Positions 24,901 through 31,643 are shown, numbered from the stretch's first letter. The stretch: DNA of 64,000 bases from Bradyrhizobium monzae (GCF_021458635.1 NZ_JAIRDQ010000010.1:236860-300859); one strand, 5' to 3'. Translations and numbers: made by a program. The notes: generated by a model not told the origin, from the sequence alone.

Positions 24901-25033
24901 CGATGACGTCGGCGCGGAGGATCGTGACGAAGCGGCGTTCGCTGTCGGGATCGGGGCGCCGGACGGCCGCACCGCATTTGGGGCACCGGCTGTCGCCTGG
25001 GGCGAGCGTCGACTGACATACAGCGCAACGCAT
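21995..25033 (-). CDS. Class III nucleotidyl cyclase-AAA ATPase-TPR signalling protein
   Basis: A 1012-residue multidomain protein, started at ATG 25033 (MRCAVCQ) with GAGAG upstream; GTG 25063 would add ten residues. Residues 3-25 form a zinc ribbon (CxxC twice). Residues 35-205 are a class III cyclase domain: 'VTILRADVIDSTGL' and 'KELGDGLAAVFGAP' keep the two metal Asp residues and a Lys, but the usual Asn before AxR is His ('AAQHLAARLE'). Residues 240-540 hold an AAA-type ATPase with Walker A GDAGIGKS and 'TVLLLEDLHWIDRASD'. Residues 600-1000 are TPR-like helical repeats. Such proteins are regulatory hubs of unknown input. Whether it makes cAMP is open. Confidence 0.85.
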   Translation of the reverse strand: MRCAVCQSTLAPGDSRCPKCGAAVRRPDPDSERRFVTILRADVIDSTGLVAELDPEAAVSRLEPALAAMRGAVRQFGGIVSKELGDGLAAVFGAPIADDNHAPLACHAAIELVRRVASLGDPALQVRVGLHSGHVVAYMVASEFSKVYEIGGAAQHLAARLEQEAEANQIYVSEACQNLADGHVRFESLGGKSLRGFSQPVPVYRIVGASDLSSWRVRRARSVSRFVDRTTERALLDRAAGQARAGRQTVLLLGDAGIGKSRLAHEFAQKLRAEGWRLIDAECSPNLQGAPFSTLKRILLSAMDAAARDPGDPLKDLTAIQQSALDAVLDVPIANPQWDELEPHARGRVISDASCAVIQNLASRRPTVLLLEDLHWIDRASDVVVAAIAALAAPDLLVLLTSRPNGMPVWIARCHAEIVAIRPLDDDSGLEMLSDMLGSSETNADLKSRIVSHTANVPLFIEEVCRGLKDSGTLRGEWGDLALVRPIDELGIPTSIQGVIAARLDRVSKQERSVLQVAAALGARSSEAILRKIAILPEDALRGCLVSLDRAELLVRIDSELEDSLEFRHEMVRQVTYDSMVEKVREDIHARILAALEGSEGEDSDKLCYHATRAKDWDKAFAYGRASARKCLARSAFTDAADYFETAMRSLDMTPATPTREASAVDIRIEARAAFTASGNLSEWLNLGKEAERRADAINDIGRKVAAMTVMAAAQNFYGSPAEAVRLNEEVVGLAEQSNSSGWLNAAQYGLGQVYFLAGRYREADGLFARARAQLMGPEASAPFGTTAKYALLICCMMGSINHTVMGELDAAEQLQRHAGAIAEETNRPYDRVAAAYSGGWLMLGRGEPAAAASILEQGFVLAQKHGIRLFVPVLACHLGIAYLEQGLFDRARRMLAEAREEARNVGYTSAVLRSSIYLALATNQLGDVQAAQNMLREARNTARQQGFSGLEAEALFGEAVVTPPSSGENRTIILSALRAAIAIASESGAKPLLQKAEAMLNGMLAEGDQRT

Positions 25034-25176
25034 TCCCGTGCTCTCAAGTGATTTCAAAGGCACTGTCGATCGGGCTCCCGCGCGCGGATCCCAACAAGAT
25101 CGCTTATCGAACCTTGCTTAGCAACGCCTAGTAACAGGGCAGGCGATCCATCCCCGGCGGAGTGCCGGCAAAGCGG

Positions 25177-25338
25177 TTGCTAATCTGGACGATTCACAGT
25201 CTCTGGTGGTAGCCTCGTGGATGCCGCGCGAAAAAGAGGCTGCGAATCGTGGGCTGCCAAGCACTCGTTCGAGCCGGCGAGTTTCGCAGAGCGGCATATT
25301 TCCCGGGGAAGCCAAGGGACTCATTGAGGGGCAAACAT
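25177..25338 (+). promoter_or_regulatory. 5' leader shared with the paralogous gene at 27521 (copy 1)
   Basis: This leader aligns with 27378-27520. Shared blocks include ATCTGGAC, AGGTGGTA-like, GAGGCT followed by AATCGT, CTCGTTC with AGCCG, and GTTTCGC, then ATTGAGGG as the ribosome site in both. The similarity outside the coding frame shows that the duplication carried its regulatory region. Confidence 0.55.
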
Positions 25339-25839
25339 ATGGGCATGCGAGTTTATACGGGCCGGCCATTTAAGGATCTGATGAATGCAAATTACTTTCC
25401 TTTGGAGAACATGAAGAAGAGCGTCAAAAAGCTCAAAGCGTCTGAAAACATTCACCTGCCGACTCTGGAATACGGCCAGTATCATTTGATCCTGGTGCCG
25501 AAGAGCAAGTGGCCGCAGGGCAGCGCGAAGCACTGGCAGAAGGAGAAGGGCCGCGCCCGCGTCGATCTCACCAACCAGCCGAACACCACGCCCCTGTCCA
25601 AGGACGAGCCCAAGGTCGTTCCGCTGACCCGATGCGCGCTGCTCGATGCCTGCGTCCGCAAGTGCTTCAATTCGGAGCCGCCGATTCCGATGAAAACCAA
25701 CATCATCACGCACGAGGCGACCGACCGTAACGCCGACCAGCACGAGATTCGACTGGAGTGGGAGTACGAGGGCGACAGCAAGACGCCGAAGCTGCTCAAT
25801 CTGACGATGGTCTGCCCGCACAAGCCTCCCAAGCCCTGA
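25339..25839 (+). CDS. Protein of unknown family, paralogue A
   Basis: A 166-residue protein, started at ATG 25339 with GAGGGG eight bases upstream, a site conserved in its paralogue. I recognise no family. The chain starts 'MGMRVYTGRPFKDLMNANYFPLENMKKSV' in pieces, is Lys-rich, and has the strongly conserved cores 'LPTLEYGQYHLIL', 'WPQGSAKHW', 'NTTPLSKDEP', 'VPLTRCALLDACVRKCFNSE', 'PPIPMKT' and 'EIRLEWEYEGDSKTP'. No signal peptide or membrane segment is seen, so it should be cytoplasmic. It contains four Cys, one of them (C in LLDAC) replaced by Ser in the paralogue. A MATE transporter gene follows after 41 nt in the same direction, and paralogue B lies beyond it. Confidence 0.7.
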   Translation: MGMRVYTGRPFKDLMNANYFPLENMKKSVKKLKASENIHLPTLEYGQYHLILVPKSKWPQGSAKHWQKEKGRARVDLTNQPNTTPLSKDEPKVVPLTRCALLDACVRKCFNSEPPIPMKTNIITHEATDRNADQHEIRLEWEYEGDSKTPKLLNLTMVCPHKPPKP

Positions 25840-25880
25840 TCTCGCGGCAGACCTGACAGGTCGACGAAGGGGAAGGTCCG

Positions 25881-27236
25881 ATGTCATCGCCACCTCGCTC
25901 AGCGGCGAATGCGTTGCTCGACGGACCGATCCTGCGCACACTGCTCTCTCTCGCCTGGCCGAATGCGCTAGCGTTTTCGGCCGGCACTTTGGTTGCGATC
26001 GCAGAAACCTCGTACATCGGCAAGCTAGGAATCGAAGCTCTGGCGGCGATGGCGCTGGTGTTTCCTTGCGTGATGTTGACCATGAGCATGTCCGGCGCGG
26101 CAATGGGCGGGGGTGTGGCCTCGGCCATTGCCCGCGCGCTGGGCGCGGGCGACCGCGACCGGGCCGAGAGCTTGGCCACGCACGCGCTTTTGATCGCTGT
26201 CTTCTTCGGCCTGATCTTCATGCTGGGCATGCTGGTCGGCGGCCGGAAATTGCTGGAGCTGCTCGGCGGCCAAGGGGACGTGCTGGCACTGGCGGTCGCC
26301 TACAGCCAGGTCTACTTCGGCGGGGCCGTGCTCACCTGGCTGGTCAATATTCTGGCCGGCGTCCTGCGCGGCACCGGCAACATGAAATTGCCCTCGATGA
26401 TGATCGTCAATTCTGCGGTCTGCCAGATCATCCTTGGCGGAACGCTGGGTCTTGGCCTCGGGCCGGTGCCGCAATTCGGGATGCCGGGAGTCGCAACTGG
26501 ATCTTTGATCACCTACTCGATCAATATCGCAATCATGAGCTGGTACCTGTTCTCCGGCCGGGGACCCATCGTTCCCCGGCTGCACGGGTTTCGCATGCAA
26601 TGGGCGTTGTTTGCCGACATCCTCAAGGTTGGCGCTGTCGCTTGTCTCTCCCCACTGCAAAACACGCTGACCAATCTGACCCTCACCCACCTGCTGGCCA
26701 TTTTCGGCACCGCCATCCTCGCTGCCTACGGCATCGGCGCGCGCCTGGAATACGTGCTGGCGACCATTGCCTTTTCTATCGGCATCGGCTCTGTCCCGAT
26801 GATTGGCGTGGCAATGGGCGCAGGGCGGATCGCGCGTGCCCGACGTATTGCCTGGACGACCGGCCTCGTCGCGCTCGTTGTGGTCGGGGCGCTCGCGTGC
26901 GCGGTCGCTCTCCTTCCGGACCCGTGGGTTCGCCTCTTCACGGACAACGCGGAAGCGCATGCCGACAGCCGGCAGTTTCTCCGGACTGTCGCACCGTTCT
27001 ACGCTTTCGTCGGGCTAGCCTCCGCGATGTACTTCTCGTCACAGGGCGCCGGCAACGTGCTCGGTCCCGTGCTGGCGCAAACGGCGCGCCTGCTCTTTAT
27101 CGTGCTTGGCGGCTGTTATCTGACGTCGCAGGCCGCGAGCGCCGACAGCTTTTTCTCACTCACGGCAGCTTCGATGACGTTGCTCGGTCTTCTCTCCTGC
27201 GCATCGGTTGCGTTTACTCGCTGGGGCCGCGCATAA
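25881..27236 (+). CDS. MATE-family multidrug/toxin efflux transporter
   Basis: A 451-residue inner-membrane antiporter with about 12 hydrophobic segments in two homologous halves. MatE-type landmarks: 'ILRTLLSLAWPNALAFSAGTLVAIAETSYIGKLG' in pieces near residue 15-50, 'GGGVASAIARALGAGDRDRAESLATHA' near 75-100, 'GVLRGTGNMKLPSMMIVNSAVCQ' near 155-177, and in the second half 'IGARLEYVLATIAFSIG' near 285 with 'GVAMGAGRIARARRIAWTTG'. It exports organic cations or drugs using a Na+ or H+ gradient. It is GGGGAAGG-led, lies 41 nt downstream of unknown-family gene A, and is probably cotranscribed with it. Gene B begins 284 nt later with its own leader. Confidence 0.9.
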   Translation: MSSPPRSAANALLDGPILRTLLSLAWPNALAFSAGTLVAIAETSYIGKLGIEALAAMALVFPCVMLTMSMSGAAMGGGVASAIARALGAGDRDRAESLATHALLIAVFFGLIFMLGMLVGGRKLLELLGGQGDVLALAVAYSQVYFGGAVLTWLVNILAGVLRGTGNMKLPSMMIVNSAVCQIILGGTLGLGLGPVPQFGMPGVATGSLITYSINIAIMSWYLFSGRGPIVPRLHGFRMQWALFADILKVGAVACLSPLQNTLTNLTLTHLLAIFGTAILAAYGIGARLEYVLATIAFSIGIGSVPMIGVAMGAGRIARARRIAWTTGLVALVVVGALACAVALLPDPWVRLFTDNAEAHADSRQFLRTVAPFYAFVGLASAMYFSSQGAGNVLGPVLAQTARLLFIVLGGCYLTSQAASADSFFSLTAASMTLLGLLSCASVAFTRWGRA

Positions 27237-27377
27237 CCGACGTGAAAGGCCAACTGAATTTGGCGAACGCTGCCGACAAGTGAGGGCGCAAGGCCCGCAC
27301 AACGAAATGCTATCCGCGTTGGTTTTCGTGAAGAGGCGTCAACGAGCACTCTGGCAGGGGTGTTAAGAGCACTGCTA

Positions 27378-27520
27378 TTGTTGATCTGGACAACTCGCCC
27401 TCAGGTGGTATCGTTCGAGCGCCGTGCGAAGCTGAGGCTCCAATCGTTGGCCGCCGGGCTCTCGTTCCAGCCGACACGTTTCGCGGGGTTGAGCAAAAGA
27501 CATATTGAGGGAAAAAAGCG
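27378..27520 (+). promoter_or_regulatory. 5' leader shared with the paralogous gene at 25339 (copy 2)
   Basis: Counterpart of 25177-25338, starting TTGTTGATCTGGAC (copy 1: TTGCTAATCTGGAC) and ending at the same ATTGAGGG ribosome site. It is 19 nt shorter overall, with the differences spread as small gaps. Confidence 0.55.
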
Positions 27521-28066
27521 ATGGGCTCGAGACCTTACACCACGGCTGCATTCAGAAACTTGATGAACAGCAACTACTACCCTCTGGCAAACATGAAAAA
27601 GAGCGTGGCCAAGCTCAAGGCATCGGCTCACATCGATCTGCCGACCCTGGAATACGGCCAGTACCACCTGATACTGACGCCAGCCTCGAAGTGGCCTCAG
27701 GGCAGCGCGAAGCACTGGCACAAAGAGAAGGGCCGGGTGCGCGTCGATCTCGCGGCCCAGCCGAACACCACCCCGCTGTCCAAGGACGAGCCCGAAATCG
27801 TTCCGCTGACCCGATGCGCGCTGCTCGATGCCTCGGTCCGGAAATGCTTCAATTCGGAGCCGCCGATTCCGATGAAGACCCACATCATGACGCACGAAGC
27901 GACCGACCCCGGTGCTGACACGCATGAGATCCGGCTGGAGTGGGAATACGAGGGAGACAGCAAGACGCCCACGCTGCTCTACCTGACAATGGTCTGTCCG
28001 TACAAGCCGGCGCGCGATGCTCGAACTCAGTCCGTTGAAGCCGGCGAAGGGCTGAGCCTGAGCTAG
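27521..28066 (+). CDS. Protein of unknown family, paralogue B
   Basis: A 181-residue protein closely similar to the product of 25339 over its first 160 residues; by eye about three quarters of positions are identical. Conserved blocks are the same: 'LPTLEYGQYHLIL', 'WPQGSAKHWHKEKGR', 'PNTTPLSKDEP', 'VPLTRCALLDASVRKCFNSE', 'PPIPMKTHIMTHEATD' and 'EIRLEWEYEGDSKTP'. It has a 15-residue C-terminal extension (ending EGLSLS) that paralogue A lacks. The N-terminal dozen residues differ most. It is cytoplasmic by appearance and of unknown function. It is followed by a strong terminator, so the A-MATE-B block ends here. Confidence 0.7.
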   Translation: MGSRPYTTAAFRNLMNSNYYPLANMKKSVAKLKASAHIDLPTLEYGQYHLILTPASKWPQGSAKHWHKEKGRVRVDLAAQPNTTPLSKDEPEIVPLTRCALLDASVRKCFNSEPPIPMKTHIMTHEATDPGADTHEIRLEWEYEGDSKTPTLLYLTMVCPYKPARDARTQSVEAGEGLSLS

Positions 28067-28094
28067 ATCGCAGCATCATCATCTGATCTGAACG

Positions 28095-28129
28095 GCGCGG
28101 GCCGGCAATTCGCCGGCTCGCGTTTTTTG
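28095..28129 (+). terminator. Strong Rho-independent terminator after paralogue B
   Basis: Twelve bases (28095-28106, GCGCGGGCCGGC) pair with 28112-28123 with two G-T pairs around a 5-nt loop, followed by TTTTTT (28123-28128). Confidence 0.85.
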
Positions 28130-28279
28130 TTGAGCCGGCTGCAAGCGCACCAAACCATCCCTGCGGCGGCGTGTCGCCGCGCCTCCTCCCGTCATGGGCC
28201 TGTCGTACGAAGATGGTCCGCTCTGACCAAATGCGTGCGAGTCGCCTTGCGGCCGCGGGCTCATTGGGAGGAGCGGCCA

Positions 28280-29317
28280 ATGCCGGTTGGATTGCTGGAG
28301 GTCGAAGGCACGATCGAGGTCAGCCAGTTCTGGCCGGAGGGACGATCGGACGCCGACACCACCAAGGTCGTAGTGAACATCGCCCCAGACGCGATCCGCT
28401 TCCGCAAGAACGATCAATCGCCGTTCCAGCCGACCCACGTGTTCGACAATGCCAAGGTAAAAGGGCGGACCAACACGGCGCCGATCAAGAACGGCAAGCT
28501 CACCATTCGCCTCCAGGGCATCGACGCGCCCGAGCTGCACTATATGCCGTCTCCGCTGTCGCCCGCCGAGAAGAAGGGGCTGACCGATGCCAAGAAGCAG
28601 GCCTATCACGAGGTCACGCAGTCCTACCGGCAGTTCCTCGGCGCGACCTCGACCAAGGCGCTGCATGATTTCCTCGCCAGCACCGGCGAAGCGACGCTTG
28701 CCTGCCGCGTGTTCACCCATGTCGACGCGCCGAACGAGGTGTTCGATACCTACGGACGGCTGGTCGGCGACATCGAGGTGACGATCGCGAACCAGACGAT
28801 CGACATCAACCACTGGCTGGTCGAGCAGGGCTTTGCCTATCCGACGTTCTACTCCTCGATGAACGACGACGAGATCAAGGCCTTCCTTGCGCTGACCAAG
28901 ACCGCGCGCACCAAGAAGCTGCCGGTCTGGAAGAACCTCGCCAAAACCATTCCCGCCTTCGACTTCGATTTGCGCGAGCCGAAAAAGAACGAGACGGACG
29001 TACTCGCGACCGACAAGGGCCCGGTGATCCTGCCAAAGCTCTTCCGCCGTTACACGAACTGGTCGGCGCGCAAGAAGGCCAAGGTGACGAGCCAGAACTT
29101 CCAGAAGTTCCTGGGCGAAGGCTCCGGCGGCAAGCCCGACACCTGCTACGAGATCGACGACTTCCTGACCAACGGCGTGCACTCGGCCACGCCGAGGAAT
29201 TTTGCGGAATTCGTCGAGGGCGGCAAGACGATCAAGTTTCAGCCGGAGGGGCTGGTGTTCGGCGAGGCGCCGTCGACGCTGGTGGGGGCGGATGGGAAGG
29301 TTATTGCGGGGTTTTGA
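28280..29317 (+). CDS. Staphylococcal-nuclease-like (SNase/thermonuclease) protein with a C-terminal extension
   Basis: A 345-residue protein started at ATG 28280, with GGGAGGAG upstream. Residues 30-205 match the SNase fold: a calcium-type Asp loop 'GRSDADTTKV', the active-site strand 'LTIRLQGIDAPELHY' holding the Arg and Glu, 'DTYGRLVGDIEV' holding the second Arg, and 'INHWLVEQGFAYPTFYSSM', the typical late helix. All three catalytic residues of nuclease are thus present. A 70-residue insertion of Lys-rich sequence separates some of these. Residues 230-345 ('RRYTNWSARKKAKVTSQNFQKFLGE') are not part of the fold and I do not recognise them. No signal peptide is seen, so a cytoplasmic nucleic-acid enzyme is possible. 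It stands alone between two terminators. Confidence 0.75.
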   Translation: MPVGLLEVEGTIEVSQFWPEGRSDADTTKVVVNIAPDAIRFRKNDQSPFQPTHVFDNAKVKGRTNTAPIKNGKLTIRLQGIDAPELHYMPSPLSPAEKKGLTDAKKQAYHEVTQSYRQFLGATSTKALHDFLASTGEATLACRVFTHVDAPNEVFDTYGRLVGDIEVTIANQTIDINHWLVEQGFAYPTFYSSMNDDEIKAFLALTKTARTKKLPVWKNLAKTIPAFDFDLREPKKNETDVLATDKGPVILPKLFRRYTNWSARKKAKVTSQNFQKFLGEGSGGKPDTCYEIDDFLTNGVHSATPRNFAEFVEGGKTIKFQPEGLVFGEAPSTLVGADGKVIAGF

Positions 29318-29336
29318 AGGCTCGAGCCGCCAGACA

Positions 29337-29365
29337 AAAGTAGCCCGCGTGACGCGGGCTACTTT
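29337..29365. terminator. Bidirectional terminator between SNase-like gene and SDR gene
   Basis: AAAGTAGCCCGCG (29337-29349) pairs perfectly with CGCGGGCTACTTT (29353-29365) with a 3-nt loop. The A and T arms give a T run in both directions, as suits these convergent genes. Confidence 0.85.
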
Positions 29366-29432
29366 CTCTTCTGAAACTGTGAAGTCCAAACTTTGGCCTT
29401 CAGCGACGTCGGGCCGCCAGAGCACCTATGCG

Positions 29433-30185
29433 TTAGCGCAGCCCGCCGGTGACGTGAAGCGTCTCGCCGGTCACGTAGGACGCGTCGTCCGATGCGAAGA
29501 AGGCCACCGCGGCGGCGATCTCCTCGACTTTGCCGATGCGGCCAAGCGGGGTGGTGGATTCGATCCACTTGCGCATGTCGCCCTCGTGCAGGCCGGCCGA
29601 GACGACGCCTTCGGTGGCGATCATGCCTGGATTGACGGCGTTGACGCGAATCTTGCGCGGCGCAAGCTCCTTCGACAGCACGGAGGTGATCGCATCCACC
29701 GAGGCTTTGGTTGCGGTGTAGACGGCGGTGTTCGCCGGCGCGATGGTCGATACACCGGAGCTGATGTTGATGATGCTTCCGCCATTGGCGTTGAAGTGCT
29801 TCACCGCTTCACCCGAAACCAGCAGCAGGCCCAGCACATTGAGGTCGAAATGCTTGTGGAAATGCTCGGGCGTGATGGCCTCGAGCGGGGCGAACTCGTA
29901 GATGCCCGCATTGTTGACGAGGATGTCGATGGCACCGAACGCCTTCACGGTCTCCGCGACAACGCTCTTTGCGTCCTTCGCATCGGACAAGTTGCCATGG
30001 ACCGCGACGGCTTTGCCCCCCTTGGCGGTGATGGCGGCGACCACGCGGTCGGCGGCCTGCTTGCTGGAGCTGTAATTGACGGCAACCGCCGCGCCCTCAG
30101 CCGCGAGCCGGGCGGCGATTTCGGCACCAATGCCTTTGGATGCGCCGGTCACGAGCGCAACTTTGCCTTCGAGTCTCTTGGTCAT
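29433..30185 (-). CDS. Short-chain dehydrogenase/reductase, FabG-like
   Basis: A 250-residue classical SDR, started at ATG 30185 (MTKRLEGKVALVTG) with GGAAG seven bases upstream; an ATG 13 residues earlier is less likely. It has the cofactor motif TGASKGIG (residues 12-19), NNAG near 88, the catalytic Ser in 'INISSGVS' near 138 and the Tyr/Lys pair in 'VYTATKASVDAIT' near 151-155, and ends 'YVTGETLHVTGGLR'. NADP preference is plausible from the residues after the second strand. It is divergent from the ArsR gene, and both genes share a compact promoter region with a large palindrome. It is likely repressed by that ArsR protein. Confidence 0.9.
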   Translation of the reverse strand: MTKRLEGKVALVTGASKGIGAEIAARLAAEGAAVAVNYSSSKQAADRVVAAITAKGGKAVAVHGNLSDAKDAKSVVAETVKAFGAIDILVNNAGIYEFAPLEAITPEHFHKHFDLNVLGLLLVSGEAVKHFNANGGSIINISSGVSTIAPANTAVYTATKASVDAITSVLSKELAPRKIRVNAVNPGMIATEGVVSAGLHEGDMRKWIESTTPLGRIGKVEEIAAAVAFFASDDASYVTGETLHVTGGLR

Positions 30186-30219
30186 CGCATGTCTTCCGTT
30201 GTTCGGCGGGATGCCGGTA

Positions 30220-30274
30220 TTCAATAGTTCAATACTAGTGAACTATTGAACGAGTTCAAGGGGCATGCTATATT
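30220..30274. promoter_or_regulatory. Overlapping divergent promoters with a 12+12 palindromic operator (ArsR target)
   Basis: TTCAATAGTTCA (30220-30231) and TGAACTATTGAA (30239-30250) are a perfect inverted repeat with a 7-nt centre. The plus promoter is TTGAAC (30246-30251), 17 bp, TATATT (30269-30274). The minus promoter is TTGAAC (30259-30254), 17 bp, AGTATT (30236-30231). The palindrome therefore covers the plus -35 and the minus -10, so one bound repressor would block both genes. Confidence 0.75.
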
Positions 30275-30280
30275 TTGCGT

Positions 30281-30592
30281 ATGGTGCAGTTCGTTCACCC
30301 ATCGCGGGAGGAGATTACGCTGGCCGGAGTGCTCGGCGCCCTCGCGGATCCCATGCGGCTGCGCATCGTCAAAAGCCTGGTCGCTCAGAACGCCTGCATG
30401 TCGTGCACCGAGGCGGCGCCTTGCCCCGAGATGGCGAAGTCGACCCTGTCGAACCATTTTCGCATTCTGCGCGAGGCCGGCCTGATCCGGACGTCAAAGC
30501 AAGGTGTCCAGCACCGCAATGTCCTTCGTGAGGAGGACATCAATGCCCGGTTTCCGAAGCTGCTCAAAACGATCCTGAGCTGTCCGGAGTGA
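30281..30592 (+). CDS. ArsR-family winged-helix transcriptional repressor
   Basis: A 103-residue regulator. I place the start at ATG 30281 (MVQFVHPSREE); a TTG at 30275 is in frame. The helix-turn-helix covers residues 18-80: 'VLGALADPMRLRIVKSL', then 'EMAKSTLSNHFRILREAGLI', the recognition helix, then the wing 'RTSKQGVQHRNVLREEDI'. Two Cys in 'NACMSCTEAAPC' (residues 37-46) give a CxxC(x5)C group that could sense metal or redox state. The predicted transcription start of TTGAAC-17-TATATT falls at the A of the ATG, with no Shine-Dalgarno sequence, so the mRNA may be leaderless. It is divergent from the SDR gene and should repress both. Confidence 0.88.
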   Translation: MVQFVHPSREEITLAGVLGALADPMRLRIVKSLVAQNACMSCTEAAPCPEMAKSTLSNHFRILREAGLIRTSKQGVQHRNVLREEDINARFPKLLKTILSCPE

Positions 30593-30659
30593 GGGATCAG
30601 TTCGCTCTCTCACATCACGACGGCTTGGCGCCCCGAAACGGCTTCCCATGATCCAAACA

Positions 30660-30688
30660 AAAATGGTCCGCTTCGCGCGGGCCATTTT
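30660..30688 (-). terminator. Terminator of a lost tRNA-fMet gene (trailer copy R1)
   Basis: AAAATGGTCCGC (30660-30671) pairs with GCGGGCCATTTT (30677-30688) with one G-T pair; the T run (TTTTTGTTT) is on the minus strand. It belongs to a 72-nt repeat (30655-30726) that recurs at 36416-36487 with five differences by eye, and follows the tRNA-fMet remnant at 30715-30775. Confidence 0.75.
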
Positions 30689-30714
30689 CGGATCGGAACC
30701 GGTCATTCCGAATT

Positions 30715-30775
30715 TGGTTGCGGGGATAGGATTTGCTTAACAGCCTGACGAGCCACCGGGCTGCTCCACCCCGCG
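30715..30775 (-). pseudogene. Degenerate tRNA-fMet (61 of 77 nt; anticodon arm lost)
   Basis: Compared with the intact tRNA-fMet at 38562-38638, the acceptor, D-arm and CCA ends are kept (5' CGCGGGGTGGAGCAGCCC, 3' CCCCGCAACCA), with one change in the D arm. The central 23 nt that hold the anticodon loop and part of the T arm are replaced by 7 nt (GCTTAAC). The upstream flank TTAAACCGTTGCTTT is also shared. It cannot be a functional initiator tRNA. Confidence 0.85.
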
Positions 30776-30829
30776 TTAAACCGTTGCTTTCAAGATCGCC
30801 GAACCTCGCGACATGCAGCAGCCGGATCG

Positions 30830-31543
30830 CTAGCTCTCGAAGAAGCCCGGATGCTTCTCCACGAAGGCATGGAGTTCGCGCGCGACGCGATCGAGATGGT
30901 TGGCCATCTCGGCCCTGGCCCTCTGGGCATCGCGATCCGCGATCCCGCGGTAAATCGCCTCGTGCTCGGTGTAAGTTCCTTTGGGCCGGCCCGGCTCGGG
31001 CAGCAACGTACGGCGCACGCGTTCAAGATGAGTTCGGATCGTATCGAGAGCTTCGCCGACGCGCGCGAGGCCCAGGCTCTCGGTCATCTGATGGTGAAAC
31101 CGGGTATCGAGTTCGTGGAAGCCTTCAAGGTCTCCGCTCTCGATCGCAGCCTTTTGATAAGCGAGATTCTGGCTGAGCGCGCCGATCGCATCGTCCGGCA
31201 TGCTGTCCGCGCAGACGCCGACGATTTCGACCTCCAGCGCGCGACGCATCAGCATCCACTGCCTCACATCCTCGAGATGAATCCTGGCAACATAGGAGCC
31301 GCGCTGCGGCTCGACCACGACGAGCCCTTCGAAGGCGAGCCTGTTGATCGCCGTCGTGACCGACAGTTTCGATACATCAAAGAGCGCACACCACTCGTTC
31401 TTGTCGATCGGCGTTTCGGGCGCGAGCGTGCCGGAGACGATGGCGCGCTTCAGCGCAAGATAGGCCTGATCGACTTTTGATCCACCTGCGCTACGCCCGC
31501 GCGCTGGCCTTGCGCCGCCACTGAACCCGCCGACTGAATGCAT
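30830..31543 (-). CDS. GntR-family regulator (FCD type) of the sugar ABC unit
   Basis: A 237-residue regulator, started at ATG 31543 (MHSVGGFSGG) behind GGGGGAA; an ATG 11 codons upstream is possible. The first 25 residues are a Gly/Arg-rich tail. The winged helix follows ('DQAYLALKRAIVSGTLAPETPI', 'ALFDVSKLSVTTAINRLAFEGLVV'), then the helical FCD ligand domain with 'ELDTRFHHQMTESLG' and 'TEHEAIYRGIADRDAQRA', which carry the expected Asp and His ligand residues. It differs in ligand-domain sequence from the GntR at 7821. It is divergent from the ABC importer at 31716 with a palindrome between them, so control of that importer is a strong inference. Confidence 0.87.
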   Translation of the reverse strand: MHSVGGFSGGARPARGRSAGGSKVDQAYLALKRAIVSGTLAPETPIDKNEWCALFDVSKLSVTTAINRLAFEGLVVVEPQRGSYVARIHLEDVRQWMLMRRALEVEIVGVCADSMPDDAIGALSQNLAYQKAAIESGDLEGFHELDTRFHHQMTESLGLARVGEALDTIRTHLERVRRTLLPEPGRPKGTYTEHEAIYRGIADRDAQRARAEMANHLDRVARELHAFVEKHPGFFES

Positions 31544-31608
31544 GCTGTGTTCCCCCGGCCGATCTACACATTTCAATGCCGCAACGCCAATCGCGCGGCC
31601 AAAGAGGC

Positions 31609-31643
31609 TTGACGAGCATCAACTGATATAACTAGCATATCAG
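31609..31643. promoter_or_regulatory. Candidate promoter and GntR operator of the sugar ABC unit
   Basis: CTGATAT (31623-31629) and ATATCAG (31637-31643) are a perfect inverted repeat with a 7-nt spacer, in an AT-rich patch between the divergent GntR and ABC genes. TTGACG (31609-31614) with TAGCAT (31633-31638) at an 18-bp spacing is a possible plus-strand promoter that the palindrome would cover. Confidence 0.5.

Noticed and set aside
28079..29425. 448-codon minus-strand open frame
   Set aside because: Antisense to the SNase-like gene and it would read through the terminators at both ends.
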